Part shown: positions 15,825 through 24,230 of the stretch, one piece after another
How positions within the stretch are numbered: the stretch's first letter is position 1
Layout of the letters: every line of letters begins with the position of its first letter
Program-made: the position numbers and the translations under genes
Origin: UBA1429 sp964482225
Lineage (GTDB): Bacteria > Chloroflexota > Anaerolineae > UBA1429
Direction of reading: 5' to 3'
Assembly: GCA_964482225.1 (NCBI GenBank)
Contig: CAYZWT010000010.1
Coordinates: 62,001-126,000 of the forward strand
Length of the DNA: 64,000 bases
Notes under the pieces: generated by a model
The model's database searches: none
What the model saw: only the letters and a program-made list of their open reading frames with translations
What the model was told of the DNA's origin: nothing

Positions 15825-16324
15825 CCCGGGCGCTGCTCCTGCTGGGCTCGAACATCGATCGGGAGGCAAACTTTTGCCGGGCCGCGCAACGCCTGGCTGA
15901 GCTGGTGCGCGTGGTGGCTTTTTCGCCCGTGTACGAGACCGAGCCGATGGGCGATGCGGCCCAACCCTGCTTCCTGAATGCGGCGGCGCTGATCGAGACC
16001 GAGCTGGGGCCGGAGCAGCTCAAGAGCGAGGTGCTGCAGCGCATCGAGCGAGAGCTGGGGCGTGTGCGCGGGCCCAACAAGAACGCGCCTCGCACCATGG
16101 ACCTGGACGTGATCCTGTATGGCGATCGGGTGTTTCGGCTGGGCGGGCGCCAGGTGCCCGATCCCGAGTTGCTGCGCTATGCCCATATCGCCCGGCCCGC
16201 CGCCGATGTGGCGCCGGATTGGATACACCCGGAGAGGGGCCTCTCGCTGCGGGCCATCGCCGATAGGTTGCCCCCCCAGGGGATGACGCCCAGGCCCGAT
16301 ATCGTGTTGGTTGCCTGTACCTAG
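15821..16324 (+). CDS. folK: 6-hydroxymethyl-7,8-dihydropterin pyrophosphokinase (HPPK)
   Basis: The enzyme transfers diphosphate from ATP to the hydroxymethylpterin made by FolB. The 167-aa protein has LLLGSNID at the start, VYETEPMGDAAQPCFLNA, the ATP/Mg loop RTMDLDVILYGD, and VPDPELLRYAHIARP. The start is GTG overlapping the folB stop (GTGA), a translational-coupling arrangement. It ends 14 nt before folE. folP (dihydropteroate synthase) is not in the window. Confidence 0.95.
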   Translation: MTRALLLLGSNIDREANFCRAAQRLAELVRVVAFSPVYETEPMGDAAQPCFLNAAALIETELGPEQLKSEVLQRIERELGRVRGPNKNAPRTMDLDVILYGDRVFRLGGRQVPDPELLRYAHIARPAADVAPDWIHPERGLSLRAIADRLPPQGMTPRPDIVLVACT

Positions 16325-16338
16325 CCAAAAGGAGACCC

Positions 16339-16983
16339 ATGCCCCCTCTGGAAGTGGACCCTGCAGATTACGATGCGTTTCGGGTGGACTTGTTGGATGT
16401 ACGCGAGCAAGAGTGTACCGGCGACATCGCCTGCGCCGTGCGCGCCATCATTGAGGCCATTGGCGAGGACCCCAATCGCCAGGGGCTGGTGCGCACGCCC
16501 GACCGGGTGGCGCGCGCCTATGCCGAATTGACCGCCGGCTATCATGTGGACCCAGAGCGCTTGATCAACGACGCCATCTTTGATGTGACCTATGACGAGA
16601 TGGTGATCGTGCGGGAGATTGACTACTATAGCCTGTGCGAGCATCACCTGCTGCCCTTTTTCGGGCGCTGCCATGTGGGCTATATCCCCGATGGCAAGGT
16701 GATCGGCCTGAGCAAGATCCCGCGCATCGTCGAGATGTACGCGCGGCGCCTCCAGATCCAGGAGCAGATGACCCGGCAGATCGCCGAGTTCTTGCAAGAG
16801 ACGCTCCACCCCCAGGGGGTGGCCGTGGTGTGCGAGGGGGTGCACATGTGCGCCGCCATGCGCGGCGTGAAAAAGCCCAACGCCCGCATGGTGACCAGCT
16901 CGATGCTGGGCGTGTTCAAGCGCAACCCCACCACGCGGGCCGAGTTCCTTTCGAATATCGGCCGCAATCAGGCCGAGTCATAG
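16339..16983 (+). CDS. folE: GTP cyclohydrolase I
   Basis: This is the first committed enzyme of pterin synthesis (GTP to dihydroneopterin triphosphate). The 214-aa protein has the zinc-site residues in YYSLCEHHLLPFFG and CEGVHMCAAMRG, and the family blocks VGYIPDGKVIGLSKIPRIV and MVTSSMLGVF. AAAAGGAG lies before the ATG. It ends the fol operon and is followed by a G+C hairpin with a T run. Confidence 0.97.
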   Translation: MPPLEVDPADYDAFRVDLLDVREQECTGDIACAVRAIIEAIGEDPNRQGLVRTPDRVARAYAELTAGYHVDPERLINDAIFDVTYDEMVIVREIDYYSLCEHHLLPFFGRCHVGYIPDGKVIGLSKIPRIVEMYARRLQIQEQMTRQIAEFLQETLHPQGVAVVCEGVHMCAAMRGVKKPNARMVTSSMLGVFKRNPTTRAEFLSNIGRNQAES

Positions 16984-16995
16984 CCGGAGCCAAGA

Positions 16996-17017
16996 GGGGC
17001 GCGCAGGGCGCCCCTTT
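16996..17017 (+). terminator. Terminator after folE
   Basis: 7-bp stem GGGGCGC/GCGCCCC with a 5-nt loop, followed by TTT. Confidence 0.6.
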
Positions 17018-17065
17018 AGGTTGACGTCGGGCGCGCCGGGCATACCCCGGCGCGGTGTAGCGTGG

Positions 17066-17071
17066 TATAAT
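17066..17071 (+). promoter_or_regulatory. -10 element (TATAAT) before the nucleotidyltransferase gene
   Basis: Perfect TATAAT 66 nt before the ATG at 17138. The -35 position is GC-rich and not recognisable. Confidence 0.45.
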
Positions 17072-17137
17072 CGCGTTGTAGAGACTCGCGGGACCGTTCA
17101 ACACACCCATACGTTCGCACCAAGAGGGAGGTTTGGT

Positions 17138-19633
17138 ATGAAAGCTGTGGTCATGGCCGGCGGCGCTGGCTCGCGACTCAGACCCCTGACGGTGAACCGC
17201 CCCAAGCCGCTGGTTCCCATCGTGAACCAGCCGGTCATCGCGCACATCTTGGACCTGGTCAAGAGGCACGGCATCACCGAAGTGGTCATTACGTTGCAGT
17301 TCATGGCCGAGGCGATCCAGGACTATTTCGGCGATGGCTCTCAGATGGGGATGCACATCGAGTACTCTATCGAGGAATCGCCGCTGGGCACCGCCGGCAG
17401 CGTCAAGCAGGCCCAAGAGCTGCTGGATGACACCTTTGTCGTCATCAGCGGCGATGCCCTGACGGACATTGATCTCTCGGCGGTGATTGACTTTCACAAG
17501 CTGCGAGGGAGCAAGGCCACGCTGACCCTCTATCGCGTGCCGAACCCGCTCGAGTACGGCGTGGTGATCGTGGACGAGGAGGGCCGCATCCAGCGCTTTT
17601 TGGAAAAGCCGAGCTGGGGCGAAGTGATCTCGGATACGGTCAATACGGGCATCTATGTGCTGGAGCCCGATATCCTGGACTATTTCGAGCCGGGGGCCAA
17701 GTTCGATTTCAGCCAGGACCTCTTTCCCATGCTCCTGGAAAAGGGGGATCCCATGTACGGCTATGTGGCCGATGGCTACTGGTGCGATGTGGGCAACCTG
17801 GCTGAGTATATGCGCGCCAATGGCGACATGCTCTCCGGGCGGGTGCGCGTCGAGCCGCTGGGCGAGCAGATCGGCGAGGGCATCTGGGTTGGCGAGGGGG
17901 TCGAGATCGCGCCCGACGCGCAGCTCTTTGCCCCGGTCTATCTGGGCAACGGGGTCAAGCTCAAGCAGGGCGTCATCGTCCACGGGCCAACGGTGGTGCG
18001 TGACTATTCGGTGATTGACCGTTATGTGCACCTGGATCGCAGCGTGGTCTGGCGCAACTGCTATGTGGGCGAGGGCGCCGAGCTGCGCGGCGCCGTGGTG
18101 GGCCGCCAGTGCAACATCAAGCGCAAGAGCGTCCTGTTCGAGGGCACCGTGATCGGCGACTCGACCGTGATCGGCGAGGGCGCCATCATCCATCCCAACG
18201 TCAAGATCTGGCCCAACAAGGAGGTGGATGCGGGCGCCAGCGTCAATTCGAGCATCATCTGGGGGGCCCAGGGGCGCCATGTGCTCTTTGGCCGTTTTGG
18301 CGTCACGGGCCTGGTGAACATCGACCTGACGCCCGAGCTGGCCGCCCGCCTGGGGGCCACTTTTGGGGCCAGCCTGCCCAAGGGCGCCGTGGTGACCATC
18401 AACCGCGACCCGCACCGCAGCCCGCGTATGCTCAAGCGCGGCATCATCTCGGGGTTGCCCTCGGCGGGCGTCAACGTCCTGGACCTGCGCTCGATGCCGA
18501 TCCCGGTGGCGCGTTTCTACACCCGCCAGGCCAAGGCCGCCGGCGGTGTGCATGTGCGCCTCTCGCCCTTCGACAACCGGGTGGTGGACATCAAGTTCTT
18601 TGATGGCAACGGCCAGGATCTGACCAAGGCCCAGGAACGCAGCATCGAGCAGGTCTTTTTCCGCGAGGATTTTCGGCGGGTGTATCTGGACGAGATCGGC
18701 ACCATTACCTATGCCGATCACGTGGTCGAGCGCTACTCGGAGGCGTTTCTGGGGGTGCTCGATGTGCAGGCGATCCGCGACGCCAACCACTATCTGGCGG
18801 TGGACTTTGCCAACGCGCCCACCGCCGTGGTCCTGGCGCCCCTGCTTACGGCGCTCAACTGCCGCGTTGTGGCCCTGAACGAGGCGCCCGATGAGACCAA
18901 GATGTCCATCCTGCCCGAAGAGTTCCAGAAATCGCTGGACCAACTGGGCAAGATCTGCCATACGCTGGATACGATCATGGGCGTGCGGCTGGATGTGGGC
19001 GGCGAGCGGGTCTTTGTGGTAAGTTGCGGCGGCGCGGCTGTGGACGGCGTGCGGCTTGCCGCTCTGCTGACCGATATGGTGATGCGGCACAAGGGGGGCG
19101 GCGTGGTGGCCGTGCCGGTCTCGATGCCGTCGGTCTTTGAGCGCATCGCGGCCCAGCATGGCGGGCGCATCATTCGCACCCAGGTCAACCTGCCGGCGCT
19201 GATGCAGGTGGCCAACAACGCGCACGTGGTGATGGCCGCCGATGGCAACGGCTCCTTCATCTGGCCCGAGTTCCAGCCGGTGGTGGATGGCATGATGACC
19301 GTCGCCAAGATGCTGGAGATGATGACGCTGCACAAGACCAACCTGCTCGAGGCGTTGGCGCGCGTGCCCAGCTATCATCTGGCGCAGAGCCAGGTCAGTT
19401 GCCCGTGGGAGGGCAAGGGCAAGGTGATGCGCCTGCTGAACCAGCAGTACAAGGATCGCCTGGGCGAGCAGATCGATGGGGTCAAGATCAACCTGGGCGA
19501 GGGCGAGTGGGTGCTGGTGCTGCCCGATGCCGATCACCCGCTGTTCCACATCTTTGCCGAGGCCCACAGCGACGACCAGGCCGCCGGCCTGGTGGAGCGC
19601 TACCGTCGCATTGTGGAGAGCTTTCAGGACTAG
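17138..19633 (+). CDS. Sugar-phosphate nucleotidyltransferase / phosphohexomutase fusion (mannose-1-P guanylyltransferase type)
   Basis: The 831-aa protein starts with a nucleotidyltransferase domain (MKAVVMAGGAGSRLRPLTV, EKPSWGEVISDTVNTGIYV, about residues 1-235). Left-handed beta-helix hexapeptide repeats follow (about 250-370, GNGVKLKQGVIVHGPTVV and similar). A phosphohexomutase-like module makes up the rest: candidate phosphoserine loop in RDPHRSPRM, and metal-loop-like AADGNGSF near residue 705 in place of the canonical DGDGDR. The order fits bifunctional ManC/PMM-like proteins making GDP-mannose or a related nucleotide sugar; the exact sugar cannot be told. GAGGGAGG upstream supports this ATG. 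The altered metal loop may weaken mutase activity. Confidence 0.8.
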   Translation: MKAVVMAGGAGSRLRPLTVNRPKPLVPIVNQPVIAHILDLVKRHGITEVVITLQFMAEAIQDYFGDGSQMGMHIEYSIEESPLGTAGSVKQAQELLDDTFVVISGDALTDIDLSAVIDFHKLRGSKATLTLYRVPNPLEYGVVIVDEEGRIQRFLEKPSWGEVISDTVNTGIYVLEPDILDYFEPGAKFDFSQDLFPMLLEKGDPMYGYVADGYWCDVGNLAEYMRANGDMLSGRVRVEPLGEQIGEGIWVGEGVEIAPDAQLFAPVYLGNGVKLKQGVIVHGPTVVRDYSVIDRYVHLDRSVVWRNCYVGEGAELRGAVVGRQCNIKRKSVLFEGTVIGDSTVIGEGAIIHPNVKIWPNKEVDAGASVNSSIIWGAQGRHVLFGRFGVTGLVNIDLTPELAARLGATFGASLPKGAVVTINRDPHRSPRMLKRGIISGLPSAGVNVLDLRSMPIPVARFYTRQAKAAGGVHVRLSPFDNRVVDIKFFDGNGQDLTKAQERSIEQVFFREDFRRVYLDEIGTITYADHVVERYSEAFLGVLDVQAIRDANHYLAVDFANAPTAVVLAPLLTALNCRVVALNEAPDETKMSILPEEFQKSLDQLGKICHTLDTIMGVRLDVGGERVFVVSCGGAAVDGVRLAALLTDMVMRHKGGGVVAVPVSMPSVFERIAAQHGGRIIRTQVNLPALMQVANNAHVVMAADGNGSFIWPEFQPVVDGMMTVAKMLEMMTLHKTNLLEALARVPSYHLAQSQVSCPWEGKGKVMRLLNQQYKDRLGEQIDGVKINLGEGEWVLVLPDADHPLFHIFAEAHSDDQAAGLVERYRRIVESFQD

Positions 19634-19651
19634 GGATGCCACGGACGTAGG

Positions 19652-19685
19652 AAAGCGGCGCGCCCCCAAGGGGGCGCGCCGCTTT
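19652..19685. terminator. Bidirectional terminator
   Basis: Perfect 16-bp stem AAAGCGGCGCGCCCCC/GGGGGCGCGCCGCTTT with a 2-nt loop between convergent genes. A/T ends on both sides allow termination in both directions; it overlaps the last bases of the amidohydrolase gene. Confidence 0.85.
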
Positions 19686-21279
19686 ACCTTTGGTAGACGA
19701 TTTCCCCGCCCACGATGGTCAGATCCACCTGGGTCTCCAACAACGCCTCGGGCGGCCGGGCGTGGATATCCTGCGAGAGCACGGCCACGTCGGCCCACTT
19801 GCCCGGCGCCAGGCTGCCCCGGCTGCCCTCGCCATAGGCGGCGTAGGCGGCGCCCAGGGTGTAGGCCTGCAAGGCCTCCTCGAGGGAGAGCCGCTGCGCG
19901 GGATACCAGCCCTCCGGCGGCTCGCCGCGGGCGCTCCGCCGGCTGACGGCGGCATATAGCCCCAGCATCGGGTTCAGGGCCTCCACGGGCGCGTCGGTGC
20001 CAAAGGCCAGGCGGGCGCCGCTCTCCAGCAGGCTGCGCCAGGCATACGCCGTGCGGCAGCGCTCGCCCCACTGGCGCTCCGCCATGACGCGGTCCTGGGT
20101 GGCGTGGATCGGCTGCATGGACGCGATCACCCCCAGCCCTGCCAGGCGCGGCAGATCCTCAGGGGAGAGCAGTTGTACATGCTCGATGCGTTGGCGCAGG
20201 CGCAGATCCGGGAACTCGCGGGCCACCTGGGCATAGATATCCAGCACCCGCCGGTTGGCGCCATCGCCGATGGCGTGGATGGCCGCCGCAAGCCCCTGCC
20301 GCGTCGCCAGGCGCACCGCCTCCAGCAGCGTCTCGGTCTCGGTGGCGGCCACGCCCAAGTGCCCCGGCTGGCCCTCATAGGGCGCCAGCATCTCGGCGGT
20401 GCCCGAGCCCAGGGCGCCATCGGCGAACATCTTGACGTGGCCGATGCGCAGCCGCTCGCTGCCATAGCCTGTGCGCAGGCCGAGGGCCACCGCATCCTCC
20501 AACGCGCGCAGGGGCAACATGTGCCACACCCGCGCCGTCAGCTCTCCCGCCTGCTCTAGCGCGGCCAGGGCGCGGAACGAATCGGGACCCTCGCAGTTGT
20601 GCACCGCCGTGATGCCATAGCGGGCGCAATCCGCCAGCGCGCCGCGGGCTGCCTCGCGCCAGGCCGCCTCGCCGGGCGGCGGAATCACGGCGCCGACCAG
20701 TTGGCGCGCGCTCTCGGAGAGGATGCCTGTGGGCGCGCCCGTCGCATCGCGCCAGATGCGCCCCCCCGGCGGGTCGGGCGTCTCGGCGCCAACGCCCGCC
20801 AGGCGCAGCGCCAGGCCGTTGACCCAGAGGGAGTGGCGATCCTTGGAATCCAGGGCCACGGGGCGCTCGGCCAGGACGCGGTCCAGGTCGTGCCGCGTGG
20901 GCATGGAGGGTTCGGGCCAGAGGTTGTGGTCCCAGCCGCCCCCCAACAGCCAGCCCGCCCCGGCTTGGCGCGTCGCCGCCTGCTGCACCCGCTCCAGGGC
21001 TTGCGGCAAGGTTGCGGCGCCCACCAGATCGGCCTGGGCCAGAGACATGCCGTGCATGCAGAGGTGCAGGTGGGCATCCTCAAAGCCGGGCAAGGCGGTG
21101 CGGCCCGCCAGATCCAGCGCACGGGCGCCGGGCGCCCGCGTGCGCAGCTCGTCATACGAGCCGCGAGCGAAAACGCGCCCGTCGCGGAGGAGCAGGGCCT
21201 CCGCGACGGGCTGGCTGGGATCCAGGGTGTGGATCGAGCCATTGTACAGGAGCAGATCACATGGCATGTGAGATGGCAT
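19684..21279 (-). CDS. Amidohydrolase family protein (YtcJ-like, Amidohydro_3)
   Basis: This is a metal-dependent hydrolase of about 531 aa. Visible motifs: N-terminal beta-sandwich start DLLLYNGSIHTLDPSQPVAEA, metal-binding HLH in PGFEDAHLHLCMHG, ITAVHNCEG, GDGANRRVLDIYAQ, QRIEHVQLL, and LAFGTDAPVEALNPMLGL with the catalytic Asp region. C-terminal GSLAPGKWADVAVLSQD and DLTIVGGEIVYQR complete the fold. The substrate is unknown. Two in-frame ATGs (21279, 21267) straddle a GGAGGG; neither is ideally spaced. It lies 37 nt after ssb on the same strand, so it is probably co-transcribed. Confidence 0.85.
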   Translation of the reverse strand: MPSHMPCDLLLYNGSIHTLDPSQPVAEALLLRDGRVFARGSYDELRTRAPGARALDLAGRTALPGFEDAHLHLCMHGMSLAQADLVGAATLPQALERVQQAATRQAGAGWLLGGGWDHNLWPEPSMPTRHDLDRVLAERPVALDSKDRHSLWVNGLALRLAGVGAETPDPPGGRIWRDATGAPTGILSESARQLVGAVIPPPGEAAWREAARGALADCARYGITAVHNCEGPDSFRALAALEQAGELTARVWHMLPLRALEDAVALGLRTGYGSERLRIGHVKMFADGALGSGTAEMLAPYEGQPGHLGVAATETETLLEAVRLATRQGLAAAIHAIGDGANRRVLDIYAQVAREFPDLRLRQRIEHVQLLSPEDLPRLAGLGVIASMQPIHATQDRVMAERQWGERCRTAYAWRSLLESGARLAFGTDAPVEALNPMLGLYAAVSRRSARGEPPEGWYPAQRLSLEEALQAYTLGAAYAAYGEGSRGSLAPGKWADVAVLSQDIHARPPEALLETQVDLTIVGGEIVYQR

Positions 21280-21316
21280 GTCCCTCCGCGGATGGCGTGG
21301 CCGGCCCGGTCGCGCT

Positions 21317-21742
21317 CTAGAACGGGATCTCTTCTTCGTCGAGGATAGGGCCAGAGCCCTCGTCGCCCGCGTCAGCCTCTCTGGCGCCTGCCTCATAGCC
21401 GGCGCCAGCCTCGCCGCGCCCGCTGAGGAACTTGACGTCTCGGGCCGTGATCTCGAGCGATGCGCGCCATTCGCCGTCGCGCCCTTGATAGGGCGTGGGC
21501 TCCTGGAGCTCACCCTCGACCATGACGAGCCGGCCTTTGGAGAGATACTGGTTGCAGGTCTCTGCCAGGCGGCGCCAGGCGGAGACCCGGAACCAGACGG
21601 TGCGCTCCTGGCGCTGGCCGTTCGGGTCGGTCCAGACGCGGTCCGTCGCGACGGAAAAGTTGGTGACGGGCGTGCCTTGAGCGGTATAGCGCATCTCTGG
21701 ATCGCGGCCCAACCTGCCGATGATGACGATTCGTTGGTACAT
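21317..21742 (-). CDS. ssb: Single-stranded DNA-binding protein
   Basis: The 141-aa protein has an N-terminal OB fold (MYQRIVIIGRLGRDPEMRYT, VTNFSVATDRVW, TVWFRVSAWRRLAE, YLSKGRLVMVEGELQ). A short Gly/Ala/Glu-rich tail ends in the acidic peptide DEEEIPF, the conserved C-terminal hook for partner proteins. GCAAGGAGG lies before the ATG. A TTGCGT-N17-TATACT promoter precedes it. Confidence 0.95.
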   Translation of the reverse strand: MYQRIVIIGRLGRDPEMRYTAQGTPVTNFSVATDRVWTDPNGQRQERTVWFRVSAWRRLAETCNQYLSKGRLVMVEGELQEPTPYQGRDGEWRASLEITARDVKFLSGRGEAGAGYEAGAREADAGDEGSGPILDEEEIPF

Positions 21743-21790
21743 GGTGCGTTGCCTCCTTGCGTCCTATGTTGACGCTCTCACGACAGGACG

Positions 21791-21819
21791 AGTATAGCAC
21801 GAGCCTGGTTGGGACGCAA
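21791..21819 (-). promoter_or_regulatory. Promoter of ssb
   Basis: On the minus strand, TTGCGT (21819-21814), 17-nt spacer and TATACT (21796-21791); 49 nt of leader to the ATG. Confidence 0.65.
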
Positions 21820-22035
21820 TCGCACCAACGTCCCACGGAATCCCTTTTGTACCGTTCACCCTGTTGTTTGGTCAGATGAAACCGCTTCTATACTGTAGAA
21901 AGGGCTTGTTACCCGTACACCCCGGCTCAGATCGGATCAGTTGCCTTTCATTAGCGGAGGCAGGTTGGATGTATACCCGTAGCGGCAGGCTATGCACCTA
22001 GTGTGAAAACCGATCCTCATTACGCTTATTTCCGC
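21820..22035. other. Intergenic region between ssb and the HTH gene
   Basis: Lower-GC sequence upstream of two divergent promoters. I see no gene or structured RNA in it. Confidence 0.35.
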
Positions 22036-22064
22036 TTGACTTGTTCGGGTTTGTTCTGTATACT
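22036..22064 (+). promoter_or_regulatory. Strong promoter of the HTH gene
   Basis: TTGACT (22036-22041), 17-nt spacer and TATACT (22059-22064). The transcript would have a leader of about 157 nt before the ATG at 22228. Confidence 0.75.
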
Positions 22065-22227
22065 ATTTGCAGTATCACCAAGCGCGCGGAGGGTGTGGCT
22101 TCCGAGCCCCCTGACGGTCGTTGCGCGGGAGCTCTGTTTGTCACATGGCATAGCACCGCAGAGCGTCGGTCACAAGGGGCTAGGTATGGCTTCCCCTCCA
22201 GGGGCGCCAAGATTAGGGGGGATAGAT

Positions 22228-22428
22228 ATGACACAGGACACGCTTCTGAATGTCAAGCAGGTGGCCGGATACTTGCAGCTCAAAGAGTCCACGATCTACT
22301 CGTGGGCCCAGGATGGCAAGATCCCGGCGATCAAGATCGGGCGCACATGGCGTTTCCGCCGTAGCGACCTGGATGCGTGGCTAGAGAGGCATCTCCAGGA
22401 AGAGACCGACATGGGCGATATCGCCTGA
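22228..22428 (+). CDS. Small MerR-like/excisionase-type DNA-binding protein (BldC-like)
   Basis: The 66-aa protein is a single winged-helix domain: LNVKQVAGYLQLKESTIYSWAQDG (HTH), KIPAIKIGRTWRFRRSDLDAWLERH (wing and last helix). This is the helix_turn_helix_17 pattern of phage excisionases and of regulators such as BldC. AGGGGGGATAGAT before the ATG is a strong ribosome site and excludes the longer upstream frame. It stands alone with its own strong promoter and terminator, more like a chromosomal regulator than a phage remnant, since no integrase is nearby. Confidence 0.85.
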   Translation: MTQDTLLNVKQVAGYLQLKESTIYSWAQDGKIPAIKIGRTWRFRRSDLDAWLERHLQEETDMGDIA

Positions 22429-22453
22429 TAGCGGCCTGCCGACCGTTCGTAGA

Positions 22454-22490
22454 CCAGGGGATGGCGCGATCCTCTCTTGCCATCCCCTGG
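22454..22490. terminator. Terminator between the HTH and SWIM genes
   Basis: Perfect 12-bp stem CCAGGGGATGGC/GCCATCCCCTGG, 13-nt loop, followed by TTTC. Lies between convergent genes. Confidence 0.75.
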
Positions 22491-22508
22491 TTTCGGATAT
22501 GGCCCACC

Positions 22509-24182
22509 TCAGGATCGTTTGACCCGCTGCAACTCCTCGATCATGGCCGGGCGATTGTCATAGGTGGCGCAGAGTTCATCCACCAGGCGATCCGCGCGCT
22601 CGGGCTGGCCCAGCGCCTTGATCCGCCCCACGTAGCGGGCAGCCTCGGCATAGCGCAGGCGATTGGCGGTGGTCCGCAGGATGGCACGCGCCACGCGCTC
22701 GTAGGCATCGGGCATCTCTTGAGGATAGCGCGCCTCGAGTTCGTCGCCATAGTTCATCACTGCCTGGCGCGAGCCCAGCAGCGCGACCTGGAGCAGGTCA
22801 TCCCAACGGCCCTCATCCGCCAGAATCCTGGCGAGGGCTTCTCTGCCGGGCTCCGTCTGCCGGAACTCGGCGACCAGGCCATCCAGGTATGCCGGCCACT
22901 CGGCTTCACCCACCTCAGCCTTGAGCTGCTCCGTAGCCCAGGGTGAGTCCCAGTAGAGCAGCCGATTGCGTAGAGACGTAATGCGCCCTTGCCTATCGCT
23001 GGTGTGCGAGGTGGCTATGGAAAGATAGGTATTGACGTACGCCCTTTCCTCTTCATCGAGATCGGACAGCTCGAGAGCGCGCAGACAGGCCCGCTGGAGC
23101 CCTTGATAGTCATCGCTGTGCAGATACTCGCGCAAAAGGCCCATGCGGATACTGGGCACATCCAGGTTGTCCAGAGCGTAGGCCCTCGCGGCCTCGGCGC
23201 CCTGATGATCCTGGAGCATTTGCATATGGATCGCCTTGCTTCCGTGGATTACGGCGGTGCGCAGCTCGGGATCTGCGATCTCTTTGGGTAAAGAGTTGAG
23301 GGCCTGTGTCAAACGCAGGCGCTCTGTGCCCCGGCGGGCGGCCTGAGAGGCCAGCCGCAGCAAGTCCCAGCCCCAATCCGCATCCAGGGTGGCCGCCTTG
23401 GCCCCTCTGCTGAGGCAATAGTCAAAGAGCTTGCGCAACTCACCTTTTTCCATGCTAGGGGCCATCAGACTCATCGCCCGCGTCGCCTGCTCGACTTGCT
23501 TGGTCAACTCCCATTCGGGATCATAGCCGTCAAATATGACAAGGTTGCCTACGACATTGATCACTGCCTGGACCAGAGTGAGGGCATCGCGTGAACGCCC
23601 GGCAACGAGCCAGCGCGCGGCGGTTTGCACCACGTTTTCGATGCGCACCACCGCCATCTGTTCTGCGTATGGATACTCCGGCTCGCTGCCAAAGGTCTCG
23701 TTCAACAGCGCGTTGACCAGCGTCTCGCAGAACCGTTGATCTGGGTTGGGGCAAAGCCACAGCAGAAGCGTGTCAGAAAGGCCAGGGTTGTACTGAACGG
23801 CAGCGAGTAGCTCGCTAATCAGATGCTCGCGAGGGACATCTCGGAGGATCTGCTCCAAGGTCACCATGCGTGCAGGCGGCGAAGGTTGCTGCGCACCCTC
23901 TTCTTGTCGAGCTTCTTCAAGTGCGTTCACAGCGTCCACCACCGCCACCAGGTGCGCGCAGGGACCGCCCCTCCGGCGCTTGCAGGAGCATTCCCACTCA
24001 ACCCCTTCGGGTCGAATCCAGATGCGCACATCTTCGGGAGGGTCGCTCTGGACCTGCGCATGCCACACCCCTTGGGCCTCACGTTCGAGGTTCGTCACAA
24101 GCCCTTGCTCGTAGATCTGGCGCCCTTCTTGCAGAATCCCGGCGCTAGGGGTTCTTGTCACGGACTGGAACTTGCGGGCCAT
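22509..24182 (-). CDS. SWIM zinc-finger protein with helical repeat region
   Basis: The 557-aa protein has a SWIM finger near the N-terminus (about residues 64-82, WECSCKRRRGGPCAHLVAV, CxCx7CxH). About 450 residues of alpha-helical, TPR/HEAT-like sequence follow with regular acidic-aromatic helices (ERAYVNTYLSIATS, PDAYERVARAILR). SWIM domains bind DNA or protein; related long proteins often accompany SWF/SNF helicases, but none is present here. GGAGGAAC before the ATG supports the start. Exact function unknown. Confidence 0.7.
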   Translation of the reverse strand: MARKFQSVTRTPSAGILQEGRQIYEQGLVTNLEREAQGVWHAQVQSDPPEDVRIWIRPEGVEWECSCKRRRGGPCAHLVAVVDAVNALEEARQEEGAQQPSPPARMVTLEQILRDVPREHLISELLAAVQYNPGLSDTLLLWLCPNPDQRFCETLVNALLNETFGSEPEYPYAEQMAVVRIENVVQTAARWLVAGRSRDALTLVQAVINVVGNLVIFDGYDPEWELTKQVEQATRAMSLMAPSMEKGELRKLFDYCLSRGAKAATLDADWGWDLLRLASQAARRGTERLRLTQALNSLPKEIADPELRTAVIHGSKAIHMQMLQDHQGAEAARAYALDNLDVPSIRMGLLREYLHSDDYQGLQRACLRALELSDLDEEERAYVNTYLSIATSHTSDRQGRITSLRNRLLYWDSPWATEQLKAEVGEAEWPAYLDGLVAEFRQTEPGREALARILADEGRWDDLLQVALLGSRQAVMNYGDELEARYPQEMPDAYERVARAILRTTANRLRYAEAARYVGRIKALGQPERADRLVDELCATYDNRPAMIEELQRVKRS

Positions 24183-24230
24183 CTTGTTCCTCCTTTGCGG
24201 ATGAGCGGCCTGGATCGGCCCGCCCCGATG

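Noticed and set aside
16916..20071. 1051-aa ORF on the minus strand
   Set aside because: It is antisense to folE and the nucleotidyltransferase fusion, His/Gly/Asp-rich without any domain, and arises from high GC at third codon positions.
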